Shown: positions 33,897 to 42,339, counted from the stretch's first letter. The stretch: 64,000 bases of DNA from Sinomonas atrocyanea (GCF_030811715.1 NZ_JAUSRH010000003.1:372001-436000), one strand, 5' to 3'. The notes: generated by a model not told the origin, from the letters alone. Made by a program: numbers and translations.

Positions 33897-34988
33897 TCAG
33901 CTGCGCGCGCCGCGGCGCGCGCGGGCGTCGATCGCCTCCTGGGCGGCGGAGAGGAGCGCTTCGGCCGATGCGTCCCAGCGGAACGTCGCCGCCTGGGCGC
34001 GGGCCGCGTCGGAGGCGGCCTCCCAGGCACCGGGGGCCTCGAGCGCCCGGACGGCGGCGGCGAACTCGGCGGGGGAGTCCGGGTCGACGTAGGAGGCGCC
34101 CGCGCCCCCCACCTCGCGGAAGATCGGGATGTCGCTCGCGACCACCGGGGTCCCCAGGCTCATGGCCTCGACGAGGGGCAGGCCGTAGCCCTCGGACCGG
34201 GACAGGCTCACGAGCGCCGTCGTGCGCCGCAGGAGCGCCTCATAGTCCTCCTCGGACACGCCGCCGTGGAAGACGACCCGGGCCCCGGCCGGCACGAGGG
34301 ACTCGAGCTCCGCGCGCCGTGCGGGCGAGACCCGCGAGAGGAGGTGCAGTTCGTAGTCGGCGAGGTGCTCCATGCCCGCGATGACCGTCTCGACGTTCTT
34401 GTACGGCATGAAGGAGCCCATGTAGAGCAGGGTCTTCTCTGCCCCGTCCTCCGGGCGCCTCGGTTCGCGGCCGCCCTGCGGGGCGTTGCCCACGATCCGG
34501 ACGGGGCGGCGGGTCAGGCGCTTCTCGGACATGAGCCACCGCGTCGTGTGGCTGACGGTGGCGACCACGTCCGCCCGGTTGAGCAGGACCCGCTGGGGCC
34601 AGTACGCCCGGTGGTAGAGGCGCCACAGCACGCGCACGGGCGCGGGGAGGAATCCCGGCGGCTCGGGGTGCTCGTAGTAGATGAGGTCGTGCAGGGTGAG
34701 GACGAGCGGGTACCGCCGCCCCCAGGAGCCCATGGTCTGCATGGGGCAGAACACGACGTCGGGCCTGAGCCGGTTGACCTGGGCGGCGATGAACAGCTCG
34801 CGCGGGGACAGCGGGCTCGTGACCTTCACGTGGGGCACGGGCGGCAGGAGCGCGAGCTGGCGGTCGTCGCTGATGAGCATCGCGACATCGGCACGGCGCG
34901 AGACCGCCTCGATCAGGCTCGCCCCGAAGCGGCTGATGCCGTCGTGCTGGTCCGTGCGCGTGAACCGGGCGTCGATGAGGATCCTCAT
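33897..34988 (-). CDS. Glycosyltransferase family 4-type (GT-B fold)
   Basis: 363 residues from ATG 34988. The N-terminal half begins MRILIDARFTR and contains DGISRFGASLIEAV, typical of mannosyl/rhamnosyl-type GT4 enzymes. The C-terminal donor-binding half has LLYMGSFMPYKNVETVI and the retaining-GT signature SRSEGYGLPLVEAMSLGTPVV, with the two Glu residues spaced by seven. No signal peptide or membrane segment is seen. The acceptor is unknown; polysaccharide or glycolipid assembly at the membrane is plausible. Start overlaps the upstream hydrolase stop (ATGA), so the pair is co-translated. A 20-bp GC palindrome at 33903–33922 lies in its 3' end. Confidence 0.88.
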   Translation of the reverse strand: MRILIDARFTRTDQHDGISRFGASLIEAVSRRADVAMLISDDRQLALLPPVPHVKVTSPLSPRELFIAAQVNRLRPDVVFCPMQTMGSWGRRYPLVLTLHDLIYYEHPEPPGFLPAPVRVLWRLYHRAYWPQRVLLNRADVVATVSHTTRWLMSEKRLTRRPVRIVGNAPQGGREPRRPEDGAEKTLLYMGSFMPYKNVETVIAGMEHLADYELHLLSRVSPARRAELESLVPAGARVVFHGGVSEEDYEALLRRTTALVSLSRSEGYGLPLVEAMSLGTPVVASDIPIFREVGGAGASYVDPDSPAEFAAAVRALEAPGAWEAASDAARAQAATFRWDASAEALLSAAQEAIDARARRGARS

Positions 34989-35908
34989 GCCGTCCTCTCG
35001 GAGATGAAGTCGGCGATCGCGGCCGCGGCCGGACCTGGCGTCTCGTAGTGGATGAGGTGCCCGACGCCGGGGACCACGGTCAGGCGCGAGTCGCGGAGCC
35101 TGGCGTGGAAGCGCCGCACATCGGGCAGCGCCGCGATCTCGTCCCGCTCGCCCGCAACCAGCAGCACCGGAAGCTGCAGCTGGTCCGCGACCTCCGCGGC
35201 GTCGTGGGAGATCGATGCGCGGAACGACTCCAGCAGCGAGGACCGCGTCGCGAACTCGCTGAAGTGCTCGCGGTGCTGAGCGTGCACGAAGGCCCGCAGG
35301 CCGCCGTCGCGGGTCTTGGCCATGGCCTCGCTCATGAGGCGCACGACGGCGCGGCTGCGCAGCAGCGCAGTGCCGGGGGCCGCCGGAAGGGCCGCGGCGC
35401 CCCAGTAGTAGAACTCGGCGAGCCGGCTGAGGACGGCCTGGGGGCCCTCGAGGGCGGGAGCCGAGATCGGATTGACCAGGACGAGCCGCTCGAAGCGGCC
35501 CGGGTGCCTGGCCATGAAGTGCGCCGCGACGATGGACCCGAAGGAGTGCCCCAGCAGCACGGTGTCCGGGCCGAGTGCCAGCCCGTCGGCAAGGAAGGCG
35601 AGCCAGCGGACGTAGCCGTCGATGGAGTGCTCGCCGGCCAGGACGCCGGAGGCTCCGAAGCCGGGCAGGTCCGGCATGACGAACCGCACGTCAGGCAGGG
35701 CGTCGACGATGCGCATCAGCCCGTGGTGGGTCCCGCGGAAGCCGTGGACGGCGAGGACTGTCGGCGCGTCGGCGGCCGGCGGAGTCCCCGGGCGGCCCAC
35801 CGGCTCGTAGGTGAAGACGGCCGTGGGCGCGCCGGCGACGTCGACGGTGTCGAGGCGCTCGCGCGCGGCCAGCTGCTCGGACAGGAACGGCTCTGCTGCC
35901 AGGGTCAT
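34985..35908 (-). CDS. Alpha/beta hydrolase
   Basis: Probable esterase or amidase with the alpha/beta-hydrolase fold, cytoplasmic. 307 residues from the ATG at 35908, because the CCTCC complement (GGAGG) at 35918–35922 gives a 9-nt spacing; the in-frame ATG at 35917 would touch it. The oxyanion region is VLAVHGFRGTHHG, the nucleophile elbow is LLGHSFGSIVAA, the acid is likely Asp in VAGERDEIAAL, and the catalytic His is in GVGHLIHYE. The substrate cannot be assigned. It is coupled to the glycosyltransferase downstream and preceded by the aldo/keto reductase gene. Confidence 0.87.
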   Translation of the reverse strand: MTLAAEPFLSEQLAARERLDTVDVAGAPTAVFTYEPVGRPGTPPAADAPTVLAVHGFRGTHHGLMRIVDALPDVRFVMPDLPGFGASGVLAGEHSIDGYVRWLAFLADGLALGPDTVLLGHSFGSIVAAHFMARHPGRFERLVLVNPISAPALEGPQAVLSRLAEFYYWGAAALPAAPGTALLRSRAVVRLMSEAMAKTRDGGLRAFVHAQHREHFSEFATRSSLLESFRASISHDAAEVADQLQLPVLLVAGERDEIAALPDVRRFHARLRDSRLTVVPGVGHLIHYETPGPAAAAIADFISERTA

Positions 35909-35925
35909 GGGGGTCATCCTCCGTC

Positions 35926-36774
35926 TCAGTTGACGTCGTCGGGGTGGGAACCGCTGCGGAAGCCCCGGTCGAGGCCGGCGATCCGCTCCCGCTCGTCGTC
36001 AGTGAGCGCGAAGCCGAACACGTCCGCGTTCTCGCGGATGCGCTCGGGGCTGCTCGCCTTCGGGATCACGATGGTGCCCTCGTCGAGGTGCCAGCGGATC
36101 GCAGTCTGGGCAACGCTCACGCCGTGCGCGTCGGAGATCTCGCGCAGCACGGGGTCCTCGAGCAGGCGCCCGCGGGCGAGCGGCGACCACGCCTCGGTGG
36201 CGACGCCGAGCTCGGCGTGGAGCGCCCGCAGCTCGCGCTGCTGGAGCCAGGGATGGAGCTCGATCTGGTTCACGGCGGGCACCTCCCCGGTGGCGTCGAC
36301 GAGGCGGCGCAGGTGCTCGGGCTGGAAGTTGCTCACGCCGATGGCGCGGACCCTCCCGTCCGCGCGGAGCCGGACGAGTGCCCGGTAGGTGTCGACGTAC
36401 AGGTCCCTGCGGGGGCACGGCCAGTGGATGAGGTACAGGTCCACGACGTCCAGCCCGAGTTGGGCCTGGCTGCGGTCGAAGGCCCGCAGGGCGGCGTCGT
36501 ACCCCTGATCCGTGTTCCAGATCTTCGTCGTGACGAAAAGCTCGGAGCGGTCGAGGCGGCCGGAGGGGGCGTCGTCGGACATCGCCCGGCGCACGGCGCG
36601 GCCCACGCCCGCCTCATTGCCGTACATCGCCGCCGTGTCGAGGCTCCGGTAGCCCGCCGCGAGGGCCTCGCCCGCGATCCGCTCCGCGTCCTCGGGCGGC
36701 ACCTTGTACAGGCCGAACCCGAGCTGGGGGATGGCCACGCCGCGGGCAAGGGGGACCGTGGGGGACGCGATCAT
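35926..36774 (-). CDS. Aldo/keto reductase
   Basis: NADPH-dependent oxidoreductase of the AKR5-like group (2,5-diketo-gluconate reductase type). 282 residues from ATG 36774 (MIASPTVPLARG), preceded by GGAG; an in-frame GTG at 36783 is an alternative. The tetrad is visible as SLDTAAMYGNEAGVG (Asp, Tyr), TKIWN (Lys) and LIHWPCP (His). The cofactor loop is IPKASSPERIREN. The substrate is unknown. First gene of a three-gene minus-strand set with the hydrolase (17 nt gap) and glycosyltransferase. Confidence 0.92.
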   Translation of the reverse strand: MIASPTVPLARGVAIPQLGFGLYKVPPEDAERIAGEALAAGYRSLDTAAMYGNEAGVGRAVRRAMSDDAPSGRLDRSELFVTTKIWNTDQGYDAALRAFDRSQAQLGLDVVDLYLIHWPCPRRDLYVDTYRALVRLRADGRVRAIGVSNFQPEHLRRLVDATGEVPAVNQIELHPWLQQRELRALHAELGVATEAWSPLARGRLLEDPVLREISDAHGVSVAQTAIRWHLDEGTIVIPKASSPERIRENADVFGFALTDDERERIAGLDRGFRSGSHPDDVN

Positions 36775-36828
36775 GGTCTCCACCCTACCGGCGCGCCCGG
36801 GCGGAACCGCCGACCGCCGGGCACCGGG

Positions 36829-37851
36829 CTAGGCATGCTCCGTGAGCAGGGCCCGGCCGGTCGCCTCGTCCACGATCAGGTCGGTGACGAGGCGGGCCTT
36901 CAGGGCTCCGCGCAGCGCCGCGGCCTTGGACGGGCCGGAGACGATGCACAGACGGCGGGGAACCCTGCGCAGCGCCGCGAAGTCCGGACCCGTGGCGCGC
37001 GCGTTGAGCCCGATCCCGTCCGAGGACCCGTCGGCCCGGAAGAAGACGGTGGCCACGTCCCCGACGACGCCCTCCGCGGCCAGCGACTCGAGGTCGTCGC
37101 GGTCGAGGTAGCCGCCGGAGTACACGTGGCTGGGAACCTCGGCATCGACCGAACCCACGCCGAAGACGGCGAGGGACATGCGCTCCTGGACGGCGAGGAC
37201 GCGGCGCACGCTGCGCTCGCGCCACATCCACTCCTTGGTCTCCGGCCGGTCGAAGAACGCGGGGACTGGGAACTCCTCGACATCGGCGTCGAACGCCCTC
37301 CCGAAGCGCCGCATGATCTCGCTCGCGTATCCGAGCCCCATCGTCTGGGTATTGGCCGCCCCATTGAGCTGCACCACGGTCGTCCCATGGGTGGGCTTGC
37401 GGTTGAGGTAGCGGCTCATGGCGCTGAGCGTCGACCCCCAGGCGATCCCGATGACCGTCCGCGAGGCGACGAAGGGCGTCAGCGTGCGGGCCGCGTACAT
37501 CGCGACGCGGTCCAAGGTCTCCGCCTCGTTGAGGTTCTCGACCTGCGGGACCACGTGGACCGAGGAGGGCGCCATGCCGAACTGCTCGGCCACGGCCGTC
37601 TCGAGCTCCACCGCCGAATCGATCGGGCTGTGGATCTGGATCTGGACGAGACCCGACTCACGGGCGAGCGTGAGCAGGCGGGAGACGGTCGAGCGCGAGG
37701 TGCGGAGCTGCCGCGCGATCCCGTCCATGGTGAGGTCCTGCAGGTAGTACAGGCGGGCCGCGAGGAGCGCGTCCTGATGCCGGCGCGAAACGGTCCCAGG
37801 TGAGCTTTGTCTCACCGACGGGCGGTACGGATCGGTCTCGGAGGGTCCCAC
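36829..37851 (-). CDS. SorC-type sugar-binding transcriptional regulator, likely controlling glpDFK
   Basis: 340 residues from GTG 37851 with AAAGGA 5 nt upstream. An N-terminal helix-turn-helix (about 40–66: MDGIARQLRTSRSTVSRLLT) is followed by the SorC/CggR sugar-phosphate-binding domain. Family segments are VIGIAWGSTLSAMSRYL, VVQLNGAA, and the C-terminal ALRGALKARLVTDLIVDEATGRALL. It is divergent from glpD across a 102-bp region with two inverted repeats. Regulation of glycerol use by sensing glycerol 3-phosphate or a related sugar phosphate is inferred from position. Confidence 0.88.
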   Translation of the reverse strand: MGPSETDPYRPSVRQSSPGTVSRRHQDALLAARLYYLQDLTMDGIARQLRTSRSTVSRLLTLARESGLVQIQIHSPIDSAVELETAVAEQFGMAPSSVHVVPQVENLNEAETLDRVAMYAARTLTPFVASRTVIGIAWGSTLSAMSRYLNRKPTHGTTVVQLNGAANTQTMGLGYASEIMRRFGRAFDADVEEFPVPAFFDRPETKEWMWRERSVRRVLAVQERMSLAVFGVGSVDAEVPSHVYSGGYLDRDDLESLAAEGVVGDVATVFFRADGSSDGIGLNARATGPDFAALRRVPRRLCIVSGPSKAAALRGALKARLVTDLIVDEATGRALLTEHA

Positions 37852-37862
37852 GGCGGTCCTTT

Positions 37863-37878
37863 CTGCACGTTTGTGCAG
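37863..37878. promoter_or_regulatory. Candidate operator palindrome in the regulator–glpD divergent region
   Basis: CTGCAC-GTTT-GTGCAG, 6-bp arms with a 4-bp spacer, centred about 20 nt from the regulator's start and about 83 nt from glpD. A likely binding site for the SorC-type regulator. Confidence 0.45.
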
Positions 37879-37883
37879 ACTGC

Positions 37884-37913
37884 TTGAACTTCTTTCGCAG
37901 CCCTTCAAAGAAT
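37884..37913 (+). promoter_or_regulatory. Candidate glpD promoter with a second inverted repeat
   Basis: TTGAAC (37884–37889) and AAGAAT (37908–37913) are separated by 18 bp and resemble -35 and -10 elements. TTCTTT (37890–37895) and AAAGAA (37907–37912) form an inverted repeat that overlaps the -10, a plausible second operator half. This AT-rich patch stands out from the surroundings. Confidence 0.45.
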
Positions 37914-37953
37914 AGCGGGAGCGCCACGCACAACCTAGGCCAAGGAGGTCCAC

Positions 37954-39705
37954 GTGCCCCAGAACCCCAACCCCGCCCAGCCCGCCCCCCGTGGGGGAGT
38001 CGCATCGCTGAAGGCCGCACCCCACGCGAAGGTCCTGATCATCGGCGGCGGCATCAACGGCGTCGGCACTTTCCGTGATCTGGCCCTCCAGGGCGTCGAC
38101 GTGGCGCTGGTCGAGCGCGGCGACTACTGCGACGGCGCGTCCGGTGCGTCGTCGCACATGATCCACGGCGGCATCCGCTACCTCGAGAACGGCGAGTTCC
38201 GGCTCGTCAACGAGTCCGTGGTCGAGCGCAACCGGCTCCTGCGGATCGCGCCGCACTACGTCAAGCCGCTGCAGACCACGATCCCGATCTTCTCCACCTT
38301 CTCGGGCATCCTGAACGCCCCGCTGCGCTTCCTCACCCACCGCTCGGGCAAGCCGCAGGAGCGCGGCGCAGTCCTGATCAAGCTCGGACTGAGCCTCTAC
38401 GACGCCTTCTCCCGCAACGGGGGCACCGTGCCGCGCCACCGGTTCCTCGGCCGGAAGAAGGCACTCGCCGAGCTCCCGCTGCTGCGTCCTGACCTGAAGT
38501 ACACCGCCACCTACTTCGACGCCTCCGTGCACAACCCCGAGCGGCTGACCCTCGACGTCCTGCGGGACGGGCTGGCCGCCGGTGCGCACGCTCGCGCCAC
38601 CAACTACGTCTCCGCGGTCGGCGTCTCCGGGCGCGGGGCAGCGCACGACGGCGCGGCGGTGCGGCTCCGCGACGAGCTCACCGGGGAGGAATTCGACTTC
38701 AGCGCCGACATCGTGGTCAACACCACGGGGGCCTGGGTCGACGCCACCAACGGCTCCTTCGGCGCGCCGACGCGGTTCATGGGCGGGACGAAGGGCTCGC
38801 ATATCGTCCTCGACCACCCCGAGCTGCTCGCGGCCTGCGCCGGGCGCGAGATCTTCTTCGAGCACAGCGACGGCCGCATCGTCCTGATCTATCCGATGGG
38901 GGACCGCGTCCTCGTGGGCACCACCGACATCGACGCGGGCGACGACCTCACGCCCACGTGCACGGACGAGGAGATCGCCTACTTCTTCGACCTCATCCAC
39001 CACGTCTTCCCCACCATCGAGGTGGGCAAGGACAGCATCGTCTACACGTTCTCCGGCGTCCGCCCGCTCCCGCGGCACGACGACACCGCCCCCGGCTTCG
39101 TCTCACGCGACTACCGGATCGAGCGGGCGCCGCTGCCGGGCGGCTCCGGGCAGACGGTGCTGAGTCTCGTCGGCGGCAAGTGGACCACCTTCCGCGCGCT
39201 CTCCGAGCACCTCGCGGACGAGGTCCTCGGCCTGAGCGGGCACACCCGGAAGGTCAGCACCGGCGAGCTGCCGATCGGCGGCGGGCAGGACTTCCCGTCG
39301 ACCCGGGAGGCGACCGAGCGCTGGCTCAAGGCCCACACCGGCGGAGGGATCGACGCGGCCCGCGCCGAGGTCCTCCTCGCCCGTTATGGAACGCGTGCTT
39401 CGGAAGTCATTGAATTCCTCCGCGCTGGGGAGGACAGTCTGCTTCAGAGCACCAAGGAGCTGAGCGTCCGCGAGCTGGAGTGGATGGCGCTGCACGAGCA
39501 GGTGGGGCACGCCATCGACATCCTCATCCGCCGCACCTCCCTGGCCTTCCGGGGCCTGGTGACGGCCGAGCTCATCGACGAGGTGGCCGGACACTGTGCC
39601 CGGTTCCTCGGCTGGGACACGCAGCACACCCGGCGGGAGGTCGAGCGGGCCGTGGCCACGCTGGCCGACCGCCACCGCGTGGACGTCGACCACCTGGTCG
39701 CCTGA
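37954..39705 (+). CDS. glpD: Aerobic glycerol-3-phosphate dehydrogenase
   Basis: FAD-dependent, membrane-associated enzyme that oxidises glycerol 3-phosphate to dihydroxyacetone phosphate, feeding electrons to quinone. 583 residues from GTG 37954 with AAGGAGG 5 nt upstream. The dinucleotide-binding motif is VLIIGGGINGVGTFRDL (about 26–42), followed by SGASSHMIHGGIRYLE. DAO domain segments are FMGGTKGSHIVLDHP and VLVGTTDIDAGDD. The C-terminal helical domain begins at about 430. Around 39376–39470 the codons become AT-richer (CGT, TAT, GGA, GAA, ATT) than elsewhere. First gene of glpD-glpF-glpK. Confidence 0.97.
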   Translation: MPQNPNPAQPAPRGGVASLKAAPHAKVLIIGGGINGVGTFRDLALQGVDVALVERGDYCDGASGASSHMIHGGIRYLENGEFRLVNESVVERNRLLRIAPHYVKPLQTTIPIFSTFSGILNAPLRFLTHRSGKPQERGAVLIKLGLSLYDAFSRNGGTVPRHRFLGRKKALAELPLLRPDLKYTATYFDASVHNPERLTLDVLRDGLAAGAHARATNYVSAVGVSGRGAAHDGAAVRLRDELTGEEFDFSADIVVNTTGAWVDATNGSFGAPTRFMGGTKGSHIVLDHPELLAACAGREIFFEHSDGRIVLIYPMGDRVLVGTTDIDAGDDLTPTCTDEEIAYFFDLIHHVFPTIEVGKDSIVYTFSGVRPLPRHDDTAPGFVSRDYRIERAPLPGGSGQTVLSLVGGKWTTFRALSEHLADEVLGLSGHTRKVSTGELPIGGGQDFPSTREATERWLKAHTGGGIDAARAEVLLARYGTRASEVIEFLRAGEDSLLQSTKELSVRELEWMALHEQVGHAIDILIRRTSLAFRGLVTAELIDEVAGHCARFLGWDTQHTRREVERAVATLADRHRVDVDHLVA

Positions 39706-39720
39706 GGCGCATCGCACCAT

Positions 39721-39744
39721 GCCCCGGGCCGACCGGCCCGGGGC
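39721..39744 (+). terminator. Intercistronic hairpin between glpD and glpF
   Basis: GCCCCGGGCC-GACC-GGCCCGGGGC, a perfect 10-bp stem with a 4-nt loop, 15 nt after the glpD stop. No U-tract follows, and the glpF ribosome binding site is about 16 nt downstream. It may be a partial terminator or a stabilising stem that sets the ratio of glpD to glpFK. Confidence 0.5.
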
Positions 39745-39772
39745 AACACCTGAATACCGCAAGGAGTCAAAG

Positions 39773-40525
39773 ATGTCTCTAGGGATCGTCTTCTTGTCCG
39801 AAGTGCTCGGCACCGGGATGCTCACCCTCCTCGGGTGCGGCGTCGTCGCCAACGTCGCGCTGAAGGGCACGAAGGGGAACGCCGCCGGCTTCCTGATGGT
39901 GACGTGGGGATGGGGAATCGCCGTGTTCTCCGGCGTCTACATCGCCGCGAAGTCCGGGGCCCACCTGAACCCCGCCGTCACCCTGGGCCTGCTGCTCAAC
40001 GGCAAGGGCGAGTACGCGCCCGGCGTCAAGGTCGATGTCGCCTCGACGCTGACCTACTTCGGCGGCGAGATGCTCGGGGCGTTCCTCGGCGCGGTCGTGT
40101 GCTGGCTCGCCTACAAGCAGCACTTCGACCACGAGGCAGACCCGGCCAACAAGCTCGGCACCTTCTCCACCGGTCCGGCCATCCGCAGCAAGGGCTGGAA
40201 CCTCATCACCGAGATCATCGGCACGTTCGTGCTCGTCGAGGTCATCCTCTCCTTCGGAGGGACCCCGTCCGGGCTCGGCCCCCTCGCCGTCGCCCTCCTC
40301 GTCGTCGGCATCGGCGTCTCGCTCGGCGGCCCGACTGGCTACGCCATCAACCCCGCGCGCGACCTCGGACCCCGCATCGCCCACGCCCTCCTGCCGATCA
40401 AGGGGAAGGGCTCGAGCGACTGGGCCTACGCCTGGGTTCCCGTGGCCGGACCGCTCCTCGGCGGTGCCCTCGCCGGCCTGTTCGCCCGCATCATTCCCGA
40501 CATCTTCGCGGCCGTCGCGAAGTAG
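39773..40525 (+). CDS. glpF: Glycerol facilitator (MIP/aquaglyceroporin family)
   Basis: Six-helix channel for glycerol entry across the cytoplasmic membrane. 250 residues from ATG 39773 with AAGGAG upstream. The two NPA boxes are HLNPAVTLG (about 62–70) and INPARDLGPR (about 197–206). The Asp after the second NPA-R is the residue linked to glycerol rather than water selectivity. Lies between glpD and glpK, completing the uptake–phosphorylation–oxidation route. Confidence 0.95.
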   Translation: MSLGIVFLSEVLGTGMLTLLGCGVVANVALKGTKGNAAGFLMVTWGWGIAVFSGVYIAAKSGAHLNPAVTLGLLLNGKGEYAPGVKVDVASTLTYFGGEMLGAFLGAVVCWLAYKQHFDHEADPANKLGTFSTGPAIRSKGWNLITEIIGTFVLVEVILSFGGTPSGLGPLAVALLVVGIGVSLGGPTGYAINPARDLGPRIAHALLPIKGKGSSDWAYAWVPVAGPLLGGALAGLFARIIPDIFAAVAK

Positions 40526-40570
40526 CAGCCCAAGCACCCGTCACTGCAGACTCATCCAAAGGAGCCATGA

Positions 40571-42106
40571 ATGTCTGATCAGGCGCAGAGCGCACAGCAG
40601 TACGTCATCGCGATCGACCAGGGGACCACGAGCACCCGAGCGATCATCTTCGACCACTCGGGCTCGATCGTCTCCACCGGCCAGCTCGAGCACGAGCAGA
40701 TCTTCCCCCAGGCCGGCTGGGTCGAGCACGACCCGAAGGAGATCTGGGGCAACACCCGCGAGGTGATCGGCCAGGCGCTCTCGAAGGCGAACCTCACCCG
40801 TCACGACATCGCCGCAGTCGGCATCACCAACCAGCGCGAGACCGCGGTGGTCTGGGACAAGAACACGGGCGAGCCCGTCTACAACGCCATCGTGTGGCAG
40901 GACACGCGCACCCAGAGCATTGTCGACGAGCTCGCCAAGGACGGCGGCGTCGAGCGGTTCAAGCAGAAGGTCGGCCTGCCCCTGGCCACCTACTTCTCGG
41001 GCACCAAGATCAAGTGGATCCTCGACAACGTCGAGGGCGCCCGCGCCAAGGCCGAGGCGGGAGACCTCCTCTTCGGCAACACCGACGCCTGGGTCCTGTG
41101 GAACCTCACGGGCGGCACGGACGGCGGCGTCCACGCCACCGACGTCACCAACGCCTCGCGCACCATGTTCATGGACCTCGAGACCCTCACCTGGGACCAG
41201 GAGATCCTCGACGCGTTCGGCGTGCCCGCCTCGATGATGCCGGCCATCAAGTCCTCCTCCGAGACCTACGGCACGGTGCACACCTCGCAGCTGCTGCGGG
41301 AGACGCCCGTCGCGGGCATCCTCGGCGACCAGCAGGCGGCCACCTTCGGCCAGGCGGCCTTCGACACCGGCGAGGCCAAGAGCACCTACGGCACGGGCAG
41401 CTTCCTGATCTTCAACACGGGTGAGGAGATCGTCCACTCGAAGAACGGCCTGCTCACCACGGTCGGGTACAAGCTCGGCGATGCGGCCACGCACTACGCC
41501 CTCGAGGGCTCGATCGCGGTCACTGGCTCGCTCATCCAGTGGCTGCGCGACAACCTCGGGATGATCGGCAGCGCCCCCGAGGTCGAGACGCTGGCCAAGT
41601 CGGTCGAGGACAACGGCGGGGTGTACATCGTGCCGGCGTTCTCGGGCCTGTTCGCCCCGTACTGGCGCCCGGACGCCCGAGGCGCGATCGTGGGCCTCAC
41701 CCGGTACGTCAACAAGGGCCACATCGCCCGCGCCGCCCTCGAGGCGACCGCCTTCCAGACGCGCGAGGTGCTCGACGCCGTCAACGCCGACTCCGGCGTC
41801 CCCCTGGCCGAGCTCAAGGTCGACGGCGGCATGGTCGCCAACGACGCGCTCATGCAGTTCCAGGCGGACATCCTCGGCGTGGACGTGGTGCGGCCCAAGG
41901 TCATCGAGACCACCGCCCTCGGCGCCGCGTACGCCGCCGGCCTCGCGGTCGGGTACTGGAAGGACCTCGGCGAGTGCTCGGCCAACTGGGGCGAGGACAA
42001 GCGCTGGAGCCCGCAGATGGACTCCGCCGAGCGCGACCGCCAGATGCGGCTGTGGAAGAAGGCCGTGTCCAAGTCGATGGACTGGGTGGACGCCGACGTG
42101 AAGTAG
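40571..42106 (+). CDS. glpK: Glycerol kinase
   Basis: Phosphorylates glycerol to glycerol 3-phosphate, trapping it in the cell. 511 residues from ATG 40571 with AAGGAG 6 nt upstream. Phosphate-binding [12 protein letters not shown] (about 14–25), the FGGY-family [10 protein letters not shown] and [19 protein letters not shown], and the C-terminal [21 protein letters not shown] are all present. Last gene of the glp operon; a hairpin follows 19 nt later. Confidence 0.97.
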   Translation: MSDQAQSAQQYVIAIDQGTTSTRAIIFDHSGSIVSTGQLEHEQIFPQAGWVEHDPKEIWGNTREVIGQALSKANLTRHDIAAVGITNQRETAVVWDKNTGEPVYNAIVWQDTRTQSIVDELAKDGGVERFKQKVGLPLATYFSGTKIKWILDNVEGARAKAEAGDLLFGNTDAWVLWNLTGGTDGGVHATDVTNASRTMFMDLETLTWDQEILDAFGVPASMMPAIKSSSETYGTVHTSQLLRETPVAGILGDQQAATFGQAAFDTGEAKSTYGTGSFLIFNTGEEIVHSKNGLLTTVGYKLGDAATHYALEGSIAVTGSLIQWLRDNLGMIGSAPEVETLAKSVEDNGGVYIVPAFSGLFAPYWRPDARGAIVGLTRYVNKGHIARAALEATAFQTREVLDAVNADSGVPLAELKVDGGMVANDALMQFQADILGVDVVRPKVIETTALGAAYAAGLAVGYWKDLGECSANWGEDKRWSPQMDSAERDRQMRLWKKAVSKSMDWVDADVK

Positions 42107-42125
42107 CCCGGCGGCGCCGGAGGAT

Positions 42126-42159
42126 GCGGCGCACGGCGGCCCCCGCCGTCGTGCGCCGC
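42126..42159 (+). terminator. Terminator of the glp operon
   Basis: GCGGCGCAC (42126–42134) pairs with GTGCGCCGC (42151–42159). The inner GGCGG/CCGCC bases can extend the stem with a small bulge. No U-tract. The leuS leader promoter candidate begins 8 nt downstream. Confidence 0.65.
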
Positions 42160-42167
42160 GCCTGCGG

Positions 42168-42173
42168 TAGCAT
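42168..42173 (+). promoter_or_regulatory. Candidate -10 element of the leuS leader transcript
   Basis: TAGCAT lies 7 nt upstream of the leader-peptide ATG (42181), the same spacing as the rarA candidate. The predicted transcript would be leaderless, beginning at or next to that ATG. No -35 is recognised in the preceding glp terminator. Confidence 0.45.
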
Positions 42174-42180
42174 GGCTTGC

Positions 42181-42207
42181 ATGCGCGGCGTCCTCCTGCT
42201 TCGATAG
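42181..42207 (+). CDS. Putative leuS leader peptide MRGVLLLR
   Basis: An eight-codon open frame, ATG CGC GGC GTC CTC CTG CTT CGA TAG. It holds three consecutive leucine codons, each a different one, directly before Arg and the stop. An in-frame ATG at 42172 could lengthen it to eleven residues, but it overlaps the putative -10. Three Leu codons in a very short frame immediately upstream of a terminator and leuS is the hallmark of ribosome-mediated attenuation by charged tRNA-Leu. Its translation is inferred, not shown. Confidence 0.6.
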   Translation: MRGVLLLR

Positions 42208-42252
42208 CCGCTTGCTGCATGGGGCCCCGCGGGGCCCCATGCAGCAAGCGGC
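42207..42252 (+). promoter_or_regulatory. Perfect 46-nt palindrome in the leuS leader
   Basis: Two 23-nt arms, perfectly complementary with no spacer, run from the last base of the leader stop codon to 42252. The outer part is GCCGCTTGCTGCAT and the centre is GGGGCCCCG/CGGGGCCCC. As RNA it would form a very long stem next to the terminator hairpin. It may act as a pause or anti-antiterminator hairpin, or as a duplex protein-binding site. Confidence 0.7.
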
Positions 42253-42253
42253 C

Positions 42254-42278
42254 GCCCCTCCTTGTGCGAGGGGCTTTT
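42254..42278 (+). terminator. U-tailed intrinsic terminator (attenuator) just upstream of leuS
   Basis: GCCCCTC (42254–42260), loop CTTGTGC, GAGGGGC (42268–42274), then TTTT and TGTGTG. It is the clearest intrinsic terminator in the window and the only one noted with a U-run. It lies before the leuS start with no gene between, so it should cut leader transcripts unless antitermination occurs. Confidence 0.75.
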
Positions 42279-42339
42279 GTGTGTCAGGGGAAGGATGCAG
42301 GCGGACGCCTGGACGAAGAGAGACGTGGAGAGAAATACG

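Noticed and set aside
42262-42339. Upstream TTG start for leuS at 42262
   Set aside because: It lies in the loop of the terminator hairpin and the extra residues do not resemble LeuRS; GTG 42340 or ATG 42295 fit better.
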